A stretch of DNA of 64,000 nt from positions 22,746 to 86,745 of the forward strand of contig JADJJY010000005.1 of the NCBI GenBank assembly GCA_016706275.1. Reading direction: 5' to 3'. Of this stretch, positions 26,881-36,327 are shown piece by piece. The notes under the pieces are model-generated. The model made no database searches and was not told the DNA's origin. It saw only the letters and a program-made list of their open reading frames with translations. The DNA comes from Chloracidobacterium sp. (GTDB taxonomy: Bacteria > Acidobacteriota > Blastocatellia > Pyrinomonadales > Pyrinomonadaceae). Position 1 is the stretch's first letter. Each line of letters opens with the position of its first letter. A program made the position numbers and the translations under genes.

Positions 26881-27552
26881 CTACCTTACAAGCTCCTCGG
26901 CCTGTCTGAGCAGGTCAGCGAGATTCCCGACACCGAGCGTGTCCGCCGATTCTTTGTTCAACCCGCCGATCGCGATCGTGATGATCTGCTGCCCGACCGC
27001 CCGTGCAATATCCGTCGCAAGCTTTTCATCTTTGACCCCGGCGATCTGCCAACGCCCGTCAATTCGCCGCATCGTCATTTCAAGCGTATGCTCGGGCAGT
27101 TTGCTTTTGACGAGCGCGGTATCGCCGGTCACGGTGATATTGAGGTATTTCTCGGCTCCAATCACCATTGCAAAAAACGGCACGTTGCCAAAACGCGCTG
27201 TGCGGTCGCGTATCACCCGCGGCAGCTCGGCTCTTGCACGTTGCTTTAATGCCGGAAATAGCGGTGTCGCGAGCTTGGCGACCTTGCCGATAATTGCCGG
27301 CGGTAACCCGCGACCGTACATCTCGACAGCCTTATTCGTTATCTGCGGGACAAAATCATCGACTACCGTATCAATATTAACGAGCCTGTCGATCTCGGGC
27401 TTATCGTCCCGTTTCGCAGCGTCAACAAGCAGAGCGAGCGAATACTGAGGCGTGTCCTTGAGACTCTGATAATACAAAAAACTGCCCAGCCCGACGACCG
27501 CCAGGATCAACAATAAAACAATTCCGGCGATAGCGAATACACGTTTCGACAT
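26881..27552 (-). CDS. Single-pass membrane protein, DUF2939-like
   Basis: 223 residues: a short cytoplasmic N-terminus, one hydrophobic anchor (residues ~6-27), then an exported domain beginning with SLKDTPQYSLALLVDAAKRD and ending in a helical tail. The opening (small polar/aromatic stretch, then paired helices with LVNIDTVVDDF) resembles DUF2939 proteins, which have no known function. It is wedged between xseA and xseB, with a 1-base overlap to xseA, so it is translated with exonuclease VII. Family assignment is tentative. Confidence 0.65.
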   Translation of the reverse strand: MSKRVFAIAGIVLLLILAVVGLGSFLYYQSLKDTPQYSLALLVDAAKRDDKPEIDRLVNIDTVVDDFVPQITNKAVEMYGRGLPPAIIGKVAKLATPLFPALKQRARAELPRVIRDRTARFGNVPFFAMVIGAEKYLNITVTGDTALVKSKLPEHTLEMTMRRIDGRWQIAGVKDEKLATDIARAVGQQIITIAIGGLNKESADTLGVGNLADLLRQAEELVR

Positions 27553-28871
27553 TACAATTCAGATGACAAAACCTCGGCGTTCAGTTTTCCACGTTTGAGA
27601 CGAATATTCAATTTATCACCCTTTTTAACTTGTCCGGCGTCGAGTAAAACCTGCCCGTCCGCCGTCTGCGTGATCGAATACCCGCGCGTCAGCACCGCGA
27701 GCGGCGACAGGGCGTTAAGCTTTGCCATCTGCACATTAAGAGCCTCGGTCTTGGTTTTGAGCGAATGCTGCGTCGCGGTAATTCGGCGTTGATCGAGCAC
27801 TGCGAGCGAGTTTGCCGCAGCGACCGTCTTTGCTTTCAGCGTCGCCGGAGTCAGCCGCGATGCAACGTTCGCAAACCGCATCTGTGCTGATTGCACACCC
27901 GATGTGAAACTGGTCCGCAACCCCGTCGAGGCGTTCTCAACCCGGATCGCAGCCTCATACATTTGGCGCTCGATAAAACCTGCCAAACGGTCTTCGCAAA
28001 GATGTAGGCCGTGGATGATGTCTTCTTCGCGGCCCGCAACCATCTCGGCAGCCGCCGATGGCGTTGCTGCCCGCAGATCGGCGATCAGATCGGATATCGA
28101 CCAGTCGATCTCATGCCCGACAGCCGATATCACCGGTATCTCACTTGACCTCAATGCCCGGGCCAAAGCTTCATCGTTAAAAGCCCACAGATCCTCGGGC
28201 GACCCGCCGCCGCGTCCGACGATAAGTACATCGATCTTATTAGCTGAATCGAGCGTAAGGTTGTACGCATTGAGATCGGCGACCGCCTGACGTATGCTGT
28301 CTGCCGAGCCTTCACCCTGCACAAACGTCGGAGCAAGCGCAATGCTTACGGATCTCGCCCGCCGCGTCAGCACATTAAGTATGTCGTGAAACGCCGCTCC
28401 GGTTGGCGAAGTCACGACACCGACACGTCTCGGCAAAAACGGTATGGCGCGTTTTAGTTCAGGAGCAAATAAACCTTCCGCTTCGAGCGTCGCCTTGATT
28501 TGCTCAAACGCTGCGCGCAAAGCCCCTTCGCCTGAAGGTTCGAGCGACTCGACCACCAGCTGGCACTCGCCCCGCGCCGGATAAAGCGTCACCTTGCCGC
28601 GAACCCGCACCGCAATACCATTTTGCGGTTTAAACCGGATGCGATAATTCGTACCTTTCCAACAAACCGCCCTGATCTGCGACGTCCCGTCGTTGAGCGT
28701 AAAATACCAATGCCCCGACCCCGCGGCAACAAATCCCGTAACTTCGCCCTCGACCCAAACGCCCGAAAACCCGAGCTCAAGAACGTCCCTGACCTCCGTA
28801 TTGAGCTCGGTAACCGTCAGCGGACGATGCTCGGTGCCGTCTAATAATGGATGTAATACTTCGTCGTTCAA
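27552..28871 (-). CDS. xseA: Exodeoxyribonuclease VII large subunit
   Basis: Large subunit of exonuclease VII. 439 residues. N-terminal OB fold (GVWVEGEVTGFVAAGSGHWYF) for DNA binding, then the catalytic domain with RVGVVTSPTGAAFHDILNVL and VLIVGRGGGSPEDLWAFNDE, both diagnostic; then a long helical region and a short C-terminal domain (VLTRGYSITQT). First gene of a three-gene unit ending in xseB. Confidence 0.96.
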   Translation of the reverse strand: MNDEVLHPLLDGTEHRPLTVTELNTEVRDVLELGFSGVWVEGEVTGFVAAGSGHWYFTLNDGTSQIRAVCWKGTNYRIRFKPQNGIAVRVRGKVTLYPARGECQLVVESLEPSGEGALRAAFEQIKATLEAEGLFAPELKRAIPFLPRRVGVVTSPTGAAFHDILNVLTRRARSVSIALAPTFVQGEGSADSIRQAVADLNAYNLTLDSANKIDVLIVGRGGGSPEDLWAFNDEALARALRSSEIPVISAVGHEIDWSISDLIADLRAATPSAAAEMVAGREEDIIHGLHLCEDRLAGFIERQMYEAAIRVENASTGLRTSFTSGVQSAQMRFANVASRLTPATLKAKTVAAANSLAVLDQRRITATQHSLKTKTEALNVQMAKLNALSPLAVLTRGYSITQTADGQVLLDAGQVKKGDKLNIRLKRGKLNAEVLSSEL

Positions 28872-28943
28872 ATCAGGTTTAATTTGAACACAGGTGAGCC
28901 GTTAGATTCAAAAGAGAGATCTCCAGAACAAATCTTTACTGGA

Positions 28944-30296
28944 TCATACGAGCGAGACCTTTTTCGTTACGCCGTTTATCCTGACAAACATTCCCGCGTC
29001 GGTCGTCCACATATCGCCATTCTGCGGCTTTGTTGGCGGCCCCCAAGTCTGCGGTGCGAGATTTATGCTACCCCGGACACCGTCGCCGCTAAAAATCCCG
29101 ACCTGAAAATTAGATTGTCCGCTGAGATAGTTTGGGGTCTGATATTGGCCAGCGACAAAATGCTGCATCGCATTTTTCAGGTTCGCGATTGGGGTCGCGC
29201 TTTGCAAGTCGTTGCCAGTGACCGAAGCCCCAAATGTGTACCCAGCCGTGAAATCAATACAAATTGGGCCTTCGATACGGTTGCCCGCGATCGTAACTCC
29301 TTGATTTCCCTTTCCCAGTTTGATGGCTGTGTCGCGGGCATCGGTACCGGCAGGCGCGATCCTATTTCCAATTATCGTTAATCCTAATGCCGGTGCGGCG
29401 GTAATATCGATCCAGCATCCGCCCGGCTTATTAACATCGCCCATCCAACATCCAATGATATTCAATCCGTACGCCGTAGTATCCTTACCTTGCAAATAAG
29501 CCCCTGAACGTCCGCTCACAAGAGGTTCGAATGTGCACCCGGAGATAAGCCAGGATTCTCCAGCGCTCCGGATCGCGACTTCGTTTAGATCGCGAAAAGC
29601 CGAGTCGGTGATCTGAATTACGTTTGAATAGATCCCCCTGTTTGGCGCACCGACTACACCCGTGTTTGCAGCCTGAAACTCACAATTTCTGACGGTAGAA
29701 CAAATCGCCAATGATAAATTCAGCAAATATTCGGCGGCATTCGCTCGACCGCTACCCATGAAACGACAACGATCAAACATCAGGTACCCGGAATCCGCCT
29801 TTGCATTGACGCTGTGCCCCGTCTCGACCAGAGACCCTCTGAATGAAGCATTGCTATAACTGATGCTGATAGTTTCTAACGAGACTGAAAAACATGACTT
29901 CATCGAAATAAACGGTGAAGCTGTGCCCGTATAGTTTAGTTGAGCGGGAGCTGCTCCCTGACCGCCCTGAACATTTGGCCCGGCGTTGCCGATAATTCGA
30001 ACCCCGCGTTTTTCATCAAGCGAGATCTGTCCAGCACATTTGAAATCTCTGCCGGCACTCCCCTCTAGATAGACCGTTCCCCCACCAAGTTTATAAGCCG
30101 CATCGATCGCACGTTGTATCGCACCCGTATCATCCGCCAAGCCATTTCCGACAGCACCAAAATCGGCTGCCCTGAAAGAATTACGATCTGATGTATCCGC
30201 AAGCCCCGCTGCTTGTCCGACATCCGGTACAGCAGCAAGTGAGCCTAACGCTGCAGCCCCCATTCCAAATTTGCCTAAAAAGTTTCTGCGTTCCAT
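28944..30296 (-). CDS. Tat-exported right-handed beta-helix (pectate-lyase-like) protein
   Basis: 450 residues from the ATG at 30296 (MERRNFLGKFGMGAAALG), which places a twin-Arg signal RRNFLGK at the very start; an upstream in-frame Met is less suitable. The mature protein starts like pectate-lyase superfamily proteins: FRAADFGAVGNGLADDTGAI (residues ~40-60) followed by repeated short strands with Asn/Gly turns (IIGNRIAP, IAGNRIEG). Phage tail spikes share this fold, so a host-surface carbohydrate-binding or lyase role is possible. No catalytic residues can be assigned. Expression appears monocistronic. Confidence 0.75.
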   Translation of the reverse strand: MERRNFLGKFGMGAAALGSLAAVPDVGQAAGLADTSDRNSFRAADFGAVGNGLADDTGAIQRAIDAAYKLGGGTVYLEGSAGRDFKCAGQISLDEKRGVRIIGNAGPNVQGGQGAAPAQLNYTGTASPFISMKSCFSVSLETISISYSNASFRGSLVETGHSVNAKADSGYLMFDRCRFMGSGRANAAEYLLNLSLAICSTVRNCEFQAANTGVVGAPNRGIYSNVIQITDSAFRDLNEVAIRSAGESWLISGCTFEPLVSGRSGAYLQGKDTTAYGLNIIGCWMGDVNKPGGCWIDITAAPALGLTIIGNRIAPAGTDARDTAIKLGKGNQGVTIAGNRIEGPICIDFTAGYTFGASVTGNDLQSATPIANLKNAMQHFVAGQYQTPNYLSGQSNFQVGIFSGDGVRGSINLAPQTWGPPTKPQNGDMWTTDAGMFVRINGVTKKVSLV

Positions 30297-30324
30297 AAAC
30301 TCAATATTCCTCAACGAACGTCAT

Positions 30325-32070
30325 CTATTGAGACGCTACCACCGAAGTGACAGTCGCAAAAGTATTCTCACGTTTACTTTTTATCTTCAACCTCGGTGAA
30401 TTTCCGCTCGACGTTTCAGATTTAAATGTGATGTTATAGGCCGAGCGGAGTTGGACAACGATATCCTCATAGGCTTTCTGGATCTCGGCGATCTCTTTGA
30501 TCGGGTAATAGACTCCGCCGGAGACGCGAGCAAGCCTTTCGCCCTCACCCTCTGCCTTTGCTGAAACAGACATATATTTACGGCGAACTGGATCGATGTC
30601 GGCGTTAGGATTTGCTGCCGCTGCGGCGATCAACCCCGACGGCACGTAAAGCGGGTAGATCAGGGCACCGCTTTCCTGAATAGATCCCGCTAGCGCATCA
30701 AATGCCAGGAAAGAGCGGTTGTCGTCCCCGTCCGTCAGGATCACAATTGCCGTGCGTTCGCCCTTAAACTGCCGCAAAGTGTCGCTCACAGCATAAGCCA
30801 GTGCATCGTAATAGGCCGTACCGCCGCCAGCGTCAAAGGTGTCTAGGCTCTCAGACAGTTTGCCCTTGTCGGTCGTAAATTTTGACAGCACCTTAACATC
30901 GTCGTTGAATATCACGATCGACACACGGTCTTTTTCATCGACCGTGTTCACAAACGCCCGCGCCGCCTTGCGGATAAAATTGACGTAATTCTCTACGCTG
31001 CCCGACACATCCAACAGCAACACGAGGTTGAACGGTGCCGTAGATCGTTCGACCGACACGATCTCGCGGGCAGTCCCGCTCTCTGTGATCTCGAAATCAC
31101 TAGTTGTCAGACCGGCGATCGAGCGATTCTTGAGATCCGTCACGCGGACCAAAGCGGTTTTAAGCGAAGCGTTCGGATTCTCGGTTTGGGCTGATTTGGC
31201 CGAAAACTTTGGCTCAAACATCATCGGCGGCAGACTGCGGGCGTAATCGCCGTAATATTTCGGTGCCGCCCTGCGGATCGCCTCCATCAGTAAGCTGTCA
31301 CCGCTGCGAACGATCGCCTTTGCCGCATTAGTCAAAGGCCGCTCGCGCAGATCGCTCATCACCTCATTCGGCGGGACGTTGATTAATATGATCCCTCGTG
31401 CGGTTGTGAGGTCAAGCCTTACAGGTCTCGGCTGCTCGTCGTTTGCCATTGGTTGTTCGTCAGCCGATCCAGGTTCCGCACTTTTGCCTTTTGCCTTTTT
31501 ACTTTTACCTTCGAGGCCGCTTCGGCCGCGGATCTCAAACCGCCCCGCGTTCTTTTCTTTGATCGCGGCGAGGTCAAAATCAGCGACGACGCGCGGTTTC
31601 GACTCCGTCCAGAGCAGGTTGTAAGTCACATCTTCGTTTGGAACATCCACCGCTACAGTACCCGTATCAGTAGTCGCCGCGACGGATGCAAAATTACCGT
31701 TCACCTCGACGGCTCCGGCAAGCGTTTGGACAATGACGTTGGATCTTTCAGGCAGAGTGAGGACGAGATCTATGCGCTTTCGAGGATCGTTGGACACGAC
31801 GGTTATTGTCGTCTTACCACCCGCATTGCCGATCTTTATCTCACCATCGGAAACGCCTTTTGGCGATGAAGCAACGAGCTTTCCCGACAGAGTTTTTTCG
31901 TCGGCAACGGTCTCGGCTTTAACACCAACACGGCCAAAACGATTAACGATCTCGATAGTCGAACCCGAAGTTACCTTCAACTCGCGCGTCACATCCTGTG
32001 CGGGCGTAGCTAGCCAAAACGCGAGTGTAACGGCGGTTATTAATAGGGATCTGGTTATCGCAAGCCGCAT
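30325..32070 (-). CDS. Secreted VWA-domain protein
   Basis: 581 residues. A signal peptide (residues 1-24, ending in ATPAQD), a beta-rich N-terminal half with adhesin-like strands (TIEIVNRFGRVGVKAE), then a von Willebrand A domain at about residues 330-540. Its MIDAS motif is complete: DVSGS, a Thr in GGGTAYYDALAY and Asp in LTDGDDNRS. It follows the membrane kinase gene by 4 bases, so the two are co-transcribed. Such VWFA proteins are abundant in Acidobacteriota with unknown roles. A paralogue lies at 61373-62455. Confidence 0.85.
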   Translation of the reverse strand: MRLAITRSLLITAVTLAFWLATPAQDVTRELKVTSGSTIEIVNRFGRVGVKAETVADEKTLSGKLVASSPKGVSDGEIKIGNAGGKTTITVVSNDPRKRIDLVLTLPERSNVIVQTLAGAVEVNGNFASVAATTDTGTVAVDVPNEDVTYNLLWTESKPRVVADFDLAAIKEKNAGRFEIRGRSGLEGKSKKAKGKSAEPGSADEQPMANDEQPRPVRLDLTTARGIILINVPPNEVMSDLRERPLTNAAKAIVRSGDSLLMEAIRRAAPKYYGDYARSLPPMMFEPKFSAKSAQTENPNASLKTALVRVTDLKNRSIAGLTTSDFEITESGTAREIVSVERSTAPFNLVLLLDVSGSVENYVNFIRKAARAFVNTVDEKDRVSIVIFNDDVKVLSKFTTDKGKLSESLDTFDAGGGTAYYDALAYAVSDTLRQFKGERTAIVILTDGDDNRSFLAFDALAGSIQESGALIYPLYVPSGLIAAAAANPNADIDPVRRKYMSVSAKAEGEGERLARVSGGVYYPIKEIAEIQKAYEDIVVQLRSAYNITFKSETSSGNSPRLKIKSKRENTFATVTSVVASQ

Positions 32071-32074
32071 CTGA

Positions 32075-34441
32075 TCATGGTTTGCTCGGTATCCGGCCGG
32101 ACTGGATCAGGCGTGCTCGGACGCGTTCCTGCCACTTTTTACGCGGGCGTTCGTCGTCTTCAAATCGTTCGAGCAGATCGTTCATCGATTCACCGCCAGC
32201 CAGCCGGGTTTTCAAATAGAGCAATGCCACTATGATAGCAGAAAACGAAAACACGAGGATCTGCATTGGCAGCCAGAATATTTGAATGAGCGATTCGAGA
32301 ATGGTGTATTTTACACGCGTCCTCATATCCATATCCTTGCCGCCTGAACCGGCCGAGTTGCGGCGATTTAGGGACCAATTCCAACCGTCGTTTTTCTCCC
32401 CCGTCTGTTCGGCAACCGGAGCGTCTGTGACAGGTGGCGACAAAACCGTTGGCTCGGCAGATGCGGCGGGTTGCGTCTTTGTCTCGATCCCCGCTTTTGG
32501 TTTTGGATCGAACGCTTTGGCTGACACATTAACTACAAAGGAGATCGTTCCCGCGATGATTCCCGGGATGAGGATCATAATGCAAATCGCGCCAAACGCT
32601 GTCCAAAAAGAGCGTTTGACTAGCAAACGCGAACGCCTCAAAGCCTCACGAATACCGACGTTTTCCATCATCACGACCGGCGGCACAAGAATCCACGAGA
32701 TATACGCCCAGAAAAATCCAACAAGCCCGCATAGAGACCCGAGTATAAAACCCATAACGGGGATCGGAGCCACCGATCGGGTCACCGGATAAATAATGAG
32801 CCCCAACATCGCTCCCACCGCAAAACCTAAGGCTCCGGCTACACCTGCCACGACAAATGGTAATATCGCCGTCAAAAATGCGGTTCCCGCGATACGTTTC
32901 CACTTCTTTCGGGCCTCAACAAGCGCGGGCCGCAGCCGCACCGGCCGCAACGGAACGGAGAGATACTGTGTGACGATCCAAGAGATGGTTCCAACAATCA
33001 GGCTGGTACAAAATGCGCTCGCTAATGACAACGCAAACCCATCAATGGCGATCGAGACGCTGCCGACAGTTTCAGAGATCATCTCGCTCACCCGCAGGAA
33101 CGACAGAGTCAGCAGGATAAGCGTCAGCACGATCATCGGCAGAGAGAAAAACGCCGTCAGCAAGAGAAATTTCGGAAGATGTTCGCTCCAAATGACCAGA
33201 GCCCGCCTTAGCAATCCCCAGATCCCCTCAGATCTCGCACGCAACTTACTTGCAAATGCCTCAGCCGTCTGGGGGCGAAACTCGGGGTTCTTGTGCAGAG
33301 CCAAATGAATACCCGCTTTCATCTTACGCCGCACATTTTTGGCCTTAAGCGGTTTCGGGTCGATGGTCTTGTGCGATTCCATCACGTCCTTAAAATCACC
33401 CTCGAACGGCGTCCGGCCCGACAGCATCTGATATGCGATCACGCCGAGGCTGTAGATGTCCGAACGCGGATCGAGATGTTCGCCTCGGCATTGTTCCGGC
33501 GACATATAAAGCGGCGTGCCCAAAACGGCCCCAACACGCGTCAGTTCGGCCGAGTTTTTCGAATCATAAAGCGATCTGTTGGTCGTCGGATTTTCACGCT
33601 GCGGCGTGGCATCCTGCAAAGGTCTAGCCCCTGTCCCGACCTTATCTTGAAAGTCATCTGAGATATCGCCGTCATCAAGTATCGCCGTCTCATTCTCGCT
33701 CGCGATCGGCGACAGATTGATGGTTCCCGCCTCAGACGCGATCGATGCTCGCTCTTTACCGCCAGCAATTGTCGCGGCCTCGGCAACCTGTGTCGAGATA
33801 AAGTTGCCATCAACTTGCGTCCCGTCTATCTCGCCCCCGGCCATCGTCGCTTTCCCGCTCGAACTATACGTTGGCACCGCGCTTACATAAGCCTCATGCT
33901 CACCCGTCGATACCACGTCGTCGTGTTCCTCAAGCTTGGCGATACCAAAATCGAGCACCTTGACGGTATAGCCGCCGCGTTGATTGGGTTCGAGCCAAAT
34001 ATTGTCGGGTTTTAGATCACGGTGAATAATGCCCTGCGTGTGTGCCTCGTGCACGGCGGAGCAGACCTGTTCGAGAATATCGAGCGTCCATCCGACCGGC
34101 AGATTTCGCTCCTCTTCCAGTATCTCGCCAAGCGTACAGCCGTCGAGATATTCCATCACAAGATACGCGACCTGGCCCTGATTCGAATCCGCAAAACCAA
34201 AATCCGTGACGTTGACCACATTTGGGTGACGCAACCGCCCGGCAGCGCGCGCCTCTCGGCGAAAACGCTCGACAAACTCGGCGCGCTTCATATACTGCGG
34301 CGCAATGATCTTCACCGCCACCGGCCGCTCCGTGCCGAGGTGGGTCGCAAGATACACCGTCCCCATACCGCCTCGTCCCAACTCGCGTTCGATGTGGTAT
34401 TTACCATCCAGTGTCTGGCCTAAAAAATCGAGCTGATTCAT
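32075..34441 (-). CDS. Membrane Ser/Thr protein kinase with long activation-loop insertion
   Basis: 788 residues. Kinase domain at ~15-400: Gly-rich loop GRGGMGTVYLA, Lys in VAVKII (residue 44), catalytic HRDLKPDN (140-147), DFG at 164-166. The segment from DFG to GTPLYMSPEQ (residue ~308-317) is about 150 residues instead of roughly 25-35 and is rich in Ser, Thr, Asp and Glu. After the kinase come about six to eight hydrophobic segments (residues ~420-640) and a polar tail. No PASTA or other sensor repeat is seen. The neighbour is the VWA protein. Confidence 0.88.
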   Translation of the reverse strand: MNQLDFLGQTLDGKYHIERELGRGGMGTVYLATHLGTERPVAVKIIAPQYMKRAEFVERFRREARAAGRLRHPNVVNVTDFGFADSNQGQVAYLVMEYLDGCTLGEILEEERNLPVGWTLDILEQVCSAVHEAHTQGIIHRDLKPDNIWLEPNQRGGYTVKVLDFGIAKLEEHDDVVSTGEHEAYVSAVPTYSSSGKATMAGGEIDGTQVDGNFISTQVAEAATIAGGKERASIASEAGTINLSPIASENETAILDDGDISDDFQDKVGTGARPLQDATPQRENPTTNRSLYDSKNSAELTRVGAVLGTPLYMSPEQCRGEHLDPRSDIYSLGVIAYQMLSGRTPFEGDFKDVMESHKTIDPKPLKAKNVRRKMKAGIHLALHKNPEFRPQTAEAFASKLRARSEGIWGLLRRALVIWSEHLPKFLLLTAFFSLPMIVLTLILLTLSFLRVSEMISETVGSVSIAIDGFALSLASAFCTSLIVGTISWIVTQYLSVPLRPVRLRPALVEARKKWKRIAGTAFLTAILPFVVAGVAGALGFAVGAMLGLIIYPVTRSVAPIPVMGFILGSLCGLVGFFWAYISWILVPPVVMMENVGIREALRRSRLLVKRSFWTAFGAICIMILIPGIIAGTISFVVNVSAKAFDPKPKAGIETKTQPAASAEPTVLSPPVTDAPVAEQTGEKNDGWNWSLNRRNSAGSGGKDMDMRTRVKYTILESLIQIFWLPMQILVFSFSAIIVALLYLKTRLAGGESMNDLLERFEDDERPRKKWQERVRARLIQSGRIPSKP

Positions 34442-34707
34442 GTTGTCTATAACTGCAAACTCTAACCGTTTTCGCTCTACCTTTGCAAGTATTTACGACG
34501 GCACACCCACTAATGTTTTCTGATTGTCGTAAGGGTATGTAAATCAGGGGAAACCTAGCAGCACCAAGTACCGACGTCCTATTTGAATCAAATCGACCGG
34601 CTGGCTAATTTCGGGTTGATATTTGGCAAAAGTTGGTCTAAAATTCCTGACAAAACTAGCTTGATTGACGGTTTTATTGCTTTTTCTCATTCAAAGGGCA
34701 TTATTGC

Positions 34708-34763
34708 GTTGCATCCGTGAAACATTGTGTGCTACAACTACACCTATGTTGCATTTGTGCAAC
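34708..34763 (+). promoter_or_regulatory. Pair of candidate LexA-type operators upstream of recA
   Basis: Two 16-base elements GTTGCATCCGTGAAAC (34708-34723) and GTTGCATTTGTGCAAC (34748-34763). The second is a perfect palindrome GTTGCA-N4-TGCAAC, the first has one mismatch; their starts are 40 bases apart. Position just ahead of recA suggests an SOS repressor site. The motif differs from the GAAC-N4-GTTC and CTG-N10-CAG boxes. The remainder of 34442-34826 has no gene. Confidence 0.6.
34709..34738 (+). promoter_or_regulatory. Candidate recA promoter
   Basis: TTGCAT (34709-34714), 18-base spacer, TACAAC (34733-34738). The upstream operator overlaps its -35, and the downstream operator sits just after the expected start point, the usual geometry for repression. 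The -10 is weak (4 of 6). Confidence 0.4.
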
Positions 34764-34826
34764 GGATAAATCAAATGTCTCGGTCGTGAGAATGGAGCAA
34801 ACACTATGGACGGGAGAGGAAATGGT

Positions 34827-35897
34827 ATGAGTCTAGATAAAGGAAAAGCGATCGAATCTGCGTTGCAGCAGATCGAGAAAAAATTTGGCAAGGGTGCGAT
34901 CATGCGGCTCGGCGAGCGTCCGCACGAGGATATCGGGGCAATCTCGACCACTTGTCTGAGCCTCGATTTCGCCATCGGCGTCGGTGGATTTCCGCGCGGC
35001 CGCATTATCGAGGTCTACGGGCCGGAAAGCTCGGGTAAGACAACTCTTGCTTTGACGGTCGTTGCCTCGGCTCAAAAAACGGGAGGCGTGTGTGCTTATA
35101 TCGACGCCGAACACGCGATGGACCCGGAATACGCGACCAAGCTTGGCGTCAATATCGACGACATGCTCATCTCGCAGCCGGATTCCGGCGAACAGGCTCT
35201 TGAGATCGCCGAAACACTGATCCGTTCAAACAGCGTTGATGTTATCGTCATCGATTCGGTCGCCGCACTCGTGCCGCGTGCCGAGCTCGACGGCGAAATG
35301 GGCGATTCCCTGCCGGGGTTGCAGGCCCGTCTGATGTCGCAAGCGTTGCGTAAGATCACGGCGATCGTCGCGAGCTCGAACACGACGTTTATCTTTATCA
35401 ATCAGCTTCGCGAAAAGATCGGTGTATTTTTCGGTTCACCCGAAACGACGACCGGTGGCAAGGCTCTCAAGTTTTACGCGAGCCTACGTCTCGACATCCG
35501 CCGCATCGGTGCGATCAAAGACGGCGACAAGGTCGTCGGGAACCGCACCCGCGTTAAGGTGGTCAAAAATAAATGTGCACCGCCTTTCCGCGAATCCGAA
35601 TTCGACATCATGTACGGCGAAGGCATCTCGCGCGAGGGCGACCTGCTCGATATCGCTGTTAATCATAACATCGTCGAAAAATCCGGAGCGTGGTTCTCAT
35701 ACAAAGGCGAACGTCTCGGCCAAGGGCGTGACAACGTCAAGAACATGCTAAAAGGCGATCTGCCGCTGCTCGAACGCATCGAGCTCGACGTCAAGCAAGC
35801 GTTAGGCTTTGTAATGGCCGAACCCAAAGCAAAGGCCGCCGCAGCCGGCAAGGCCGCTAAGGCCGAAACCGAAGAAACGGAAGAGGTAGCGGAATAG
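34827..35897 (+). CDS. recA: Recombinase RecA
   Basis: Homologous-recombination ATPase and LexA co-protease. 356 residues from the ATG at 34827 (MSLDKGKAIESALQQIEKKF), preceded by GGAGAGG 7 bases upstream; an ATG at 34806 overlaps this ribosome-binding site and is not preferred. Walker A GPESSGKTTL, the family segment ALKFYASLRLDIRRIG and an Ala/Lys/Glu tail at the C-terminus are visible. Stands alone behind its operators. Confidence 0.97.
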   Translation: MSLDKGKAIESALQQIEKKFGKGAIMRLGERPHEDIGAISTTCLSLDFAIGVGGFPRGRIIEVYGPESSGKTTLALTVVASAQKTGGVCAYIDAEHAMDPEYATKLGVNIDDMLISQPDSGEQALEIAETLIRSNSVDVIVIDSVAALVPRAELDGEMGDSLPGLQARLMSQALRKITAIVASSNTTFIFINQLREKIGVFFGSPETTTGGKALKFYASLRLDIRRIGAIKDGDKVVGNRTRVKVVKNKCAPPFRESEFDIMYGEGISREGDLLDIAVNHNIVEKSGAWFSYKGERLGQGRDNVKNMLKGDLPLLERIELDVKQALGFVMAEPKAKAAAAGKAAKAETEETEEVAE

Positions 35898-35902
35898 GAA
35901 AG

Positions 35903-35974
35903 TTCACCACAGAGACACAGAGGACACTGAGAATTTTTATACAAACTCTGTGTTCTCTGTGCCTCTGTGGTGAA
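35903..35974. repeat. Long intergenic inverted repeat, CACCACAGAGACACAGAG type
   Basis: TTCACCACAGAGACACAGAG and its complement CTCTGTGCCTCTGTGGTGAA, separated by an AT-rich centre, directly after recA. One of three such long palindromes here. Confidence 0.85.
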
Positions 35975-36058
35975 TCTTGTTCTAACACCGGATTTGACAT
36001 AGCTAAACGGCTTATTTACACTTACAAATTCGCGTCCAATACGGTTTGGGTGCGTTTT

Positions 36059-36134
<76 letters not shown>

Positions 36135-36327
36135 TAAATTTCGATCGCTAGCGGCTTCTTTTGCGGAGCCGCTTTTTGTTTGCGGTATCTTGCCAAACGT
36201 AGTAGTTTATTTCCGTGATTATGTGAACCAACACTCGGATGATATTTAAGAGTTTCGCGATGAGGGGTGGCTCTCATTCTAATTAATTTTTGTAACTAAT
36301 ATCGGAAAAACAATGGAGGAAAATATT

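Noticed and set aside
29000..30296. Phage tail-spike reading for the beta-helix protein
   Set aside because: Twin-Arg signal and absence of any phage genes favour a cellular exported protein.
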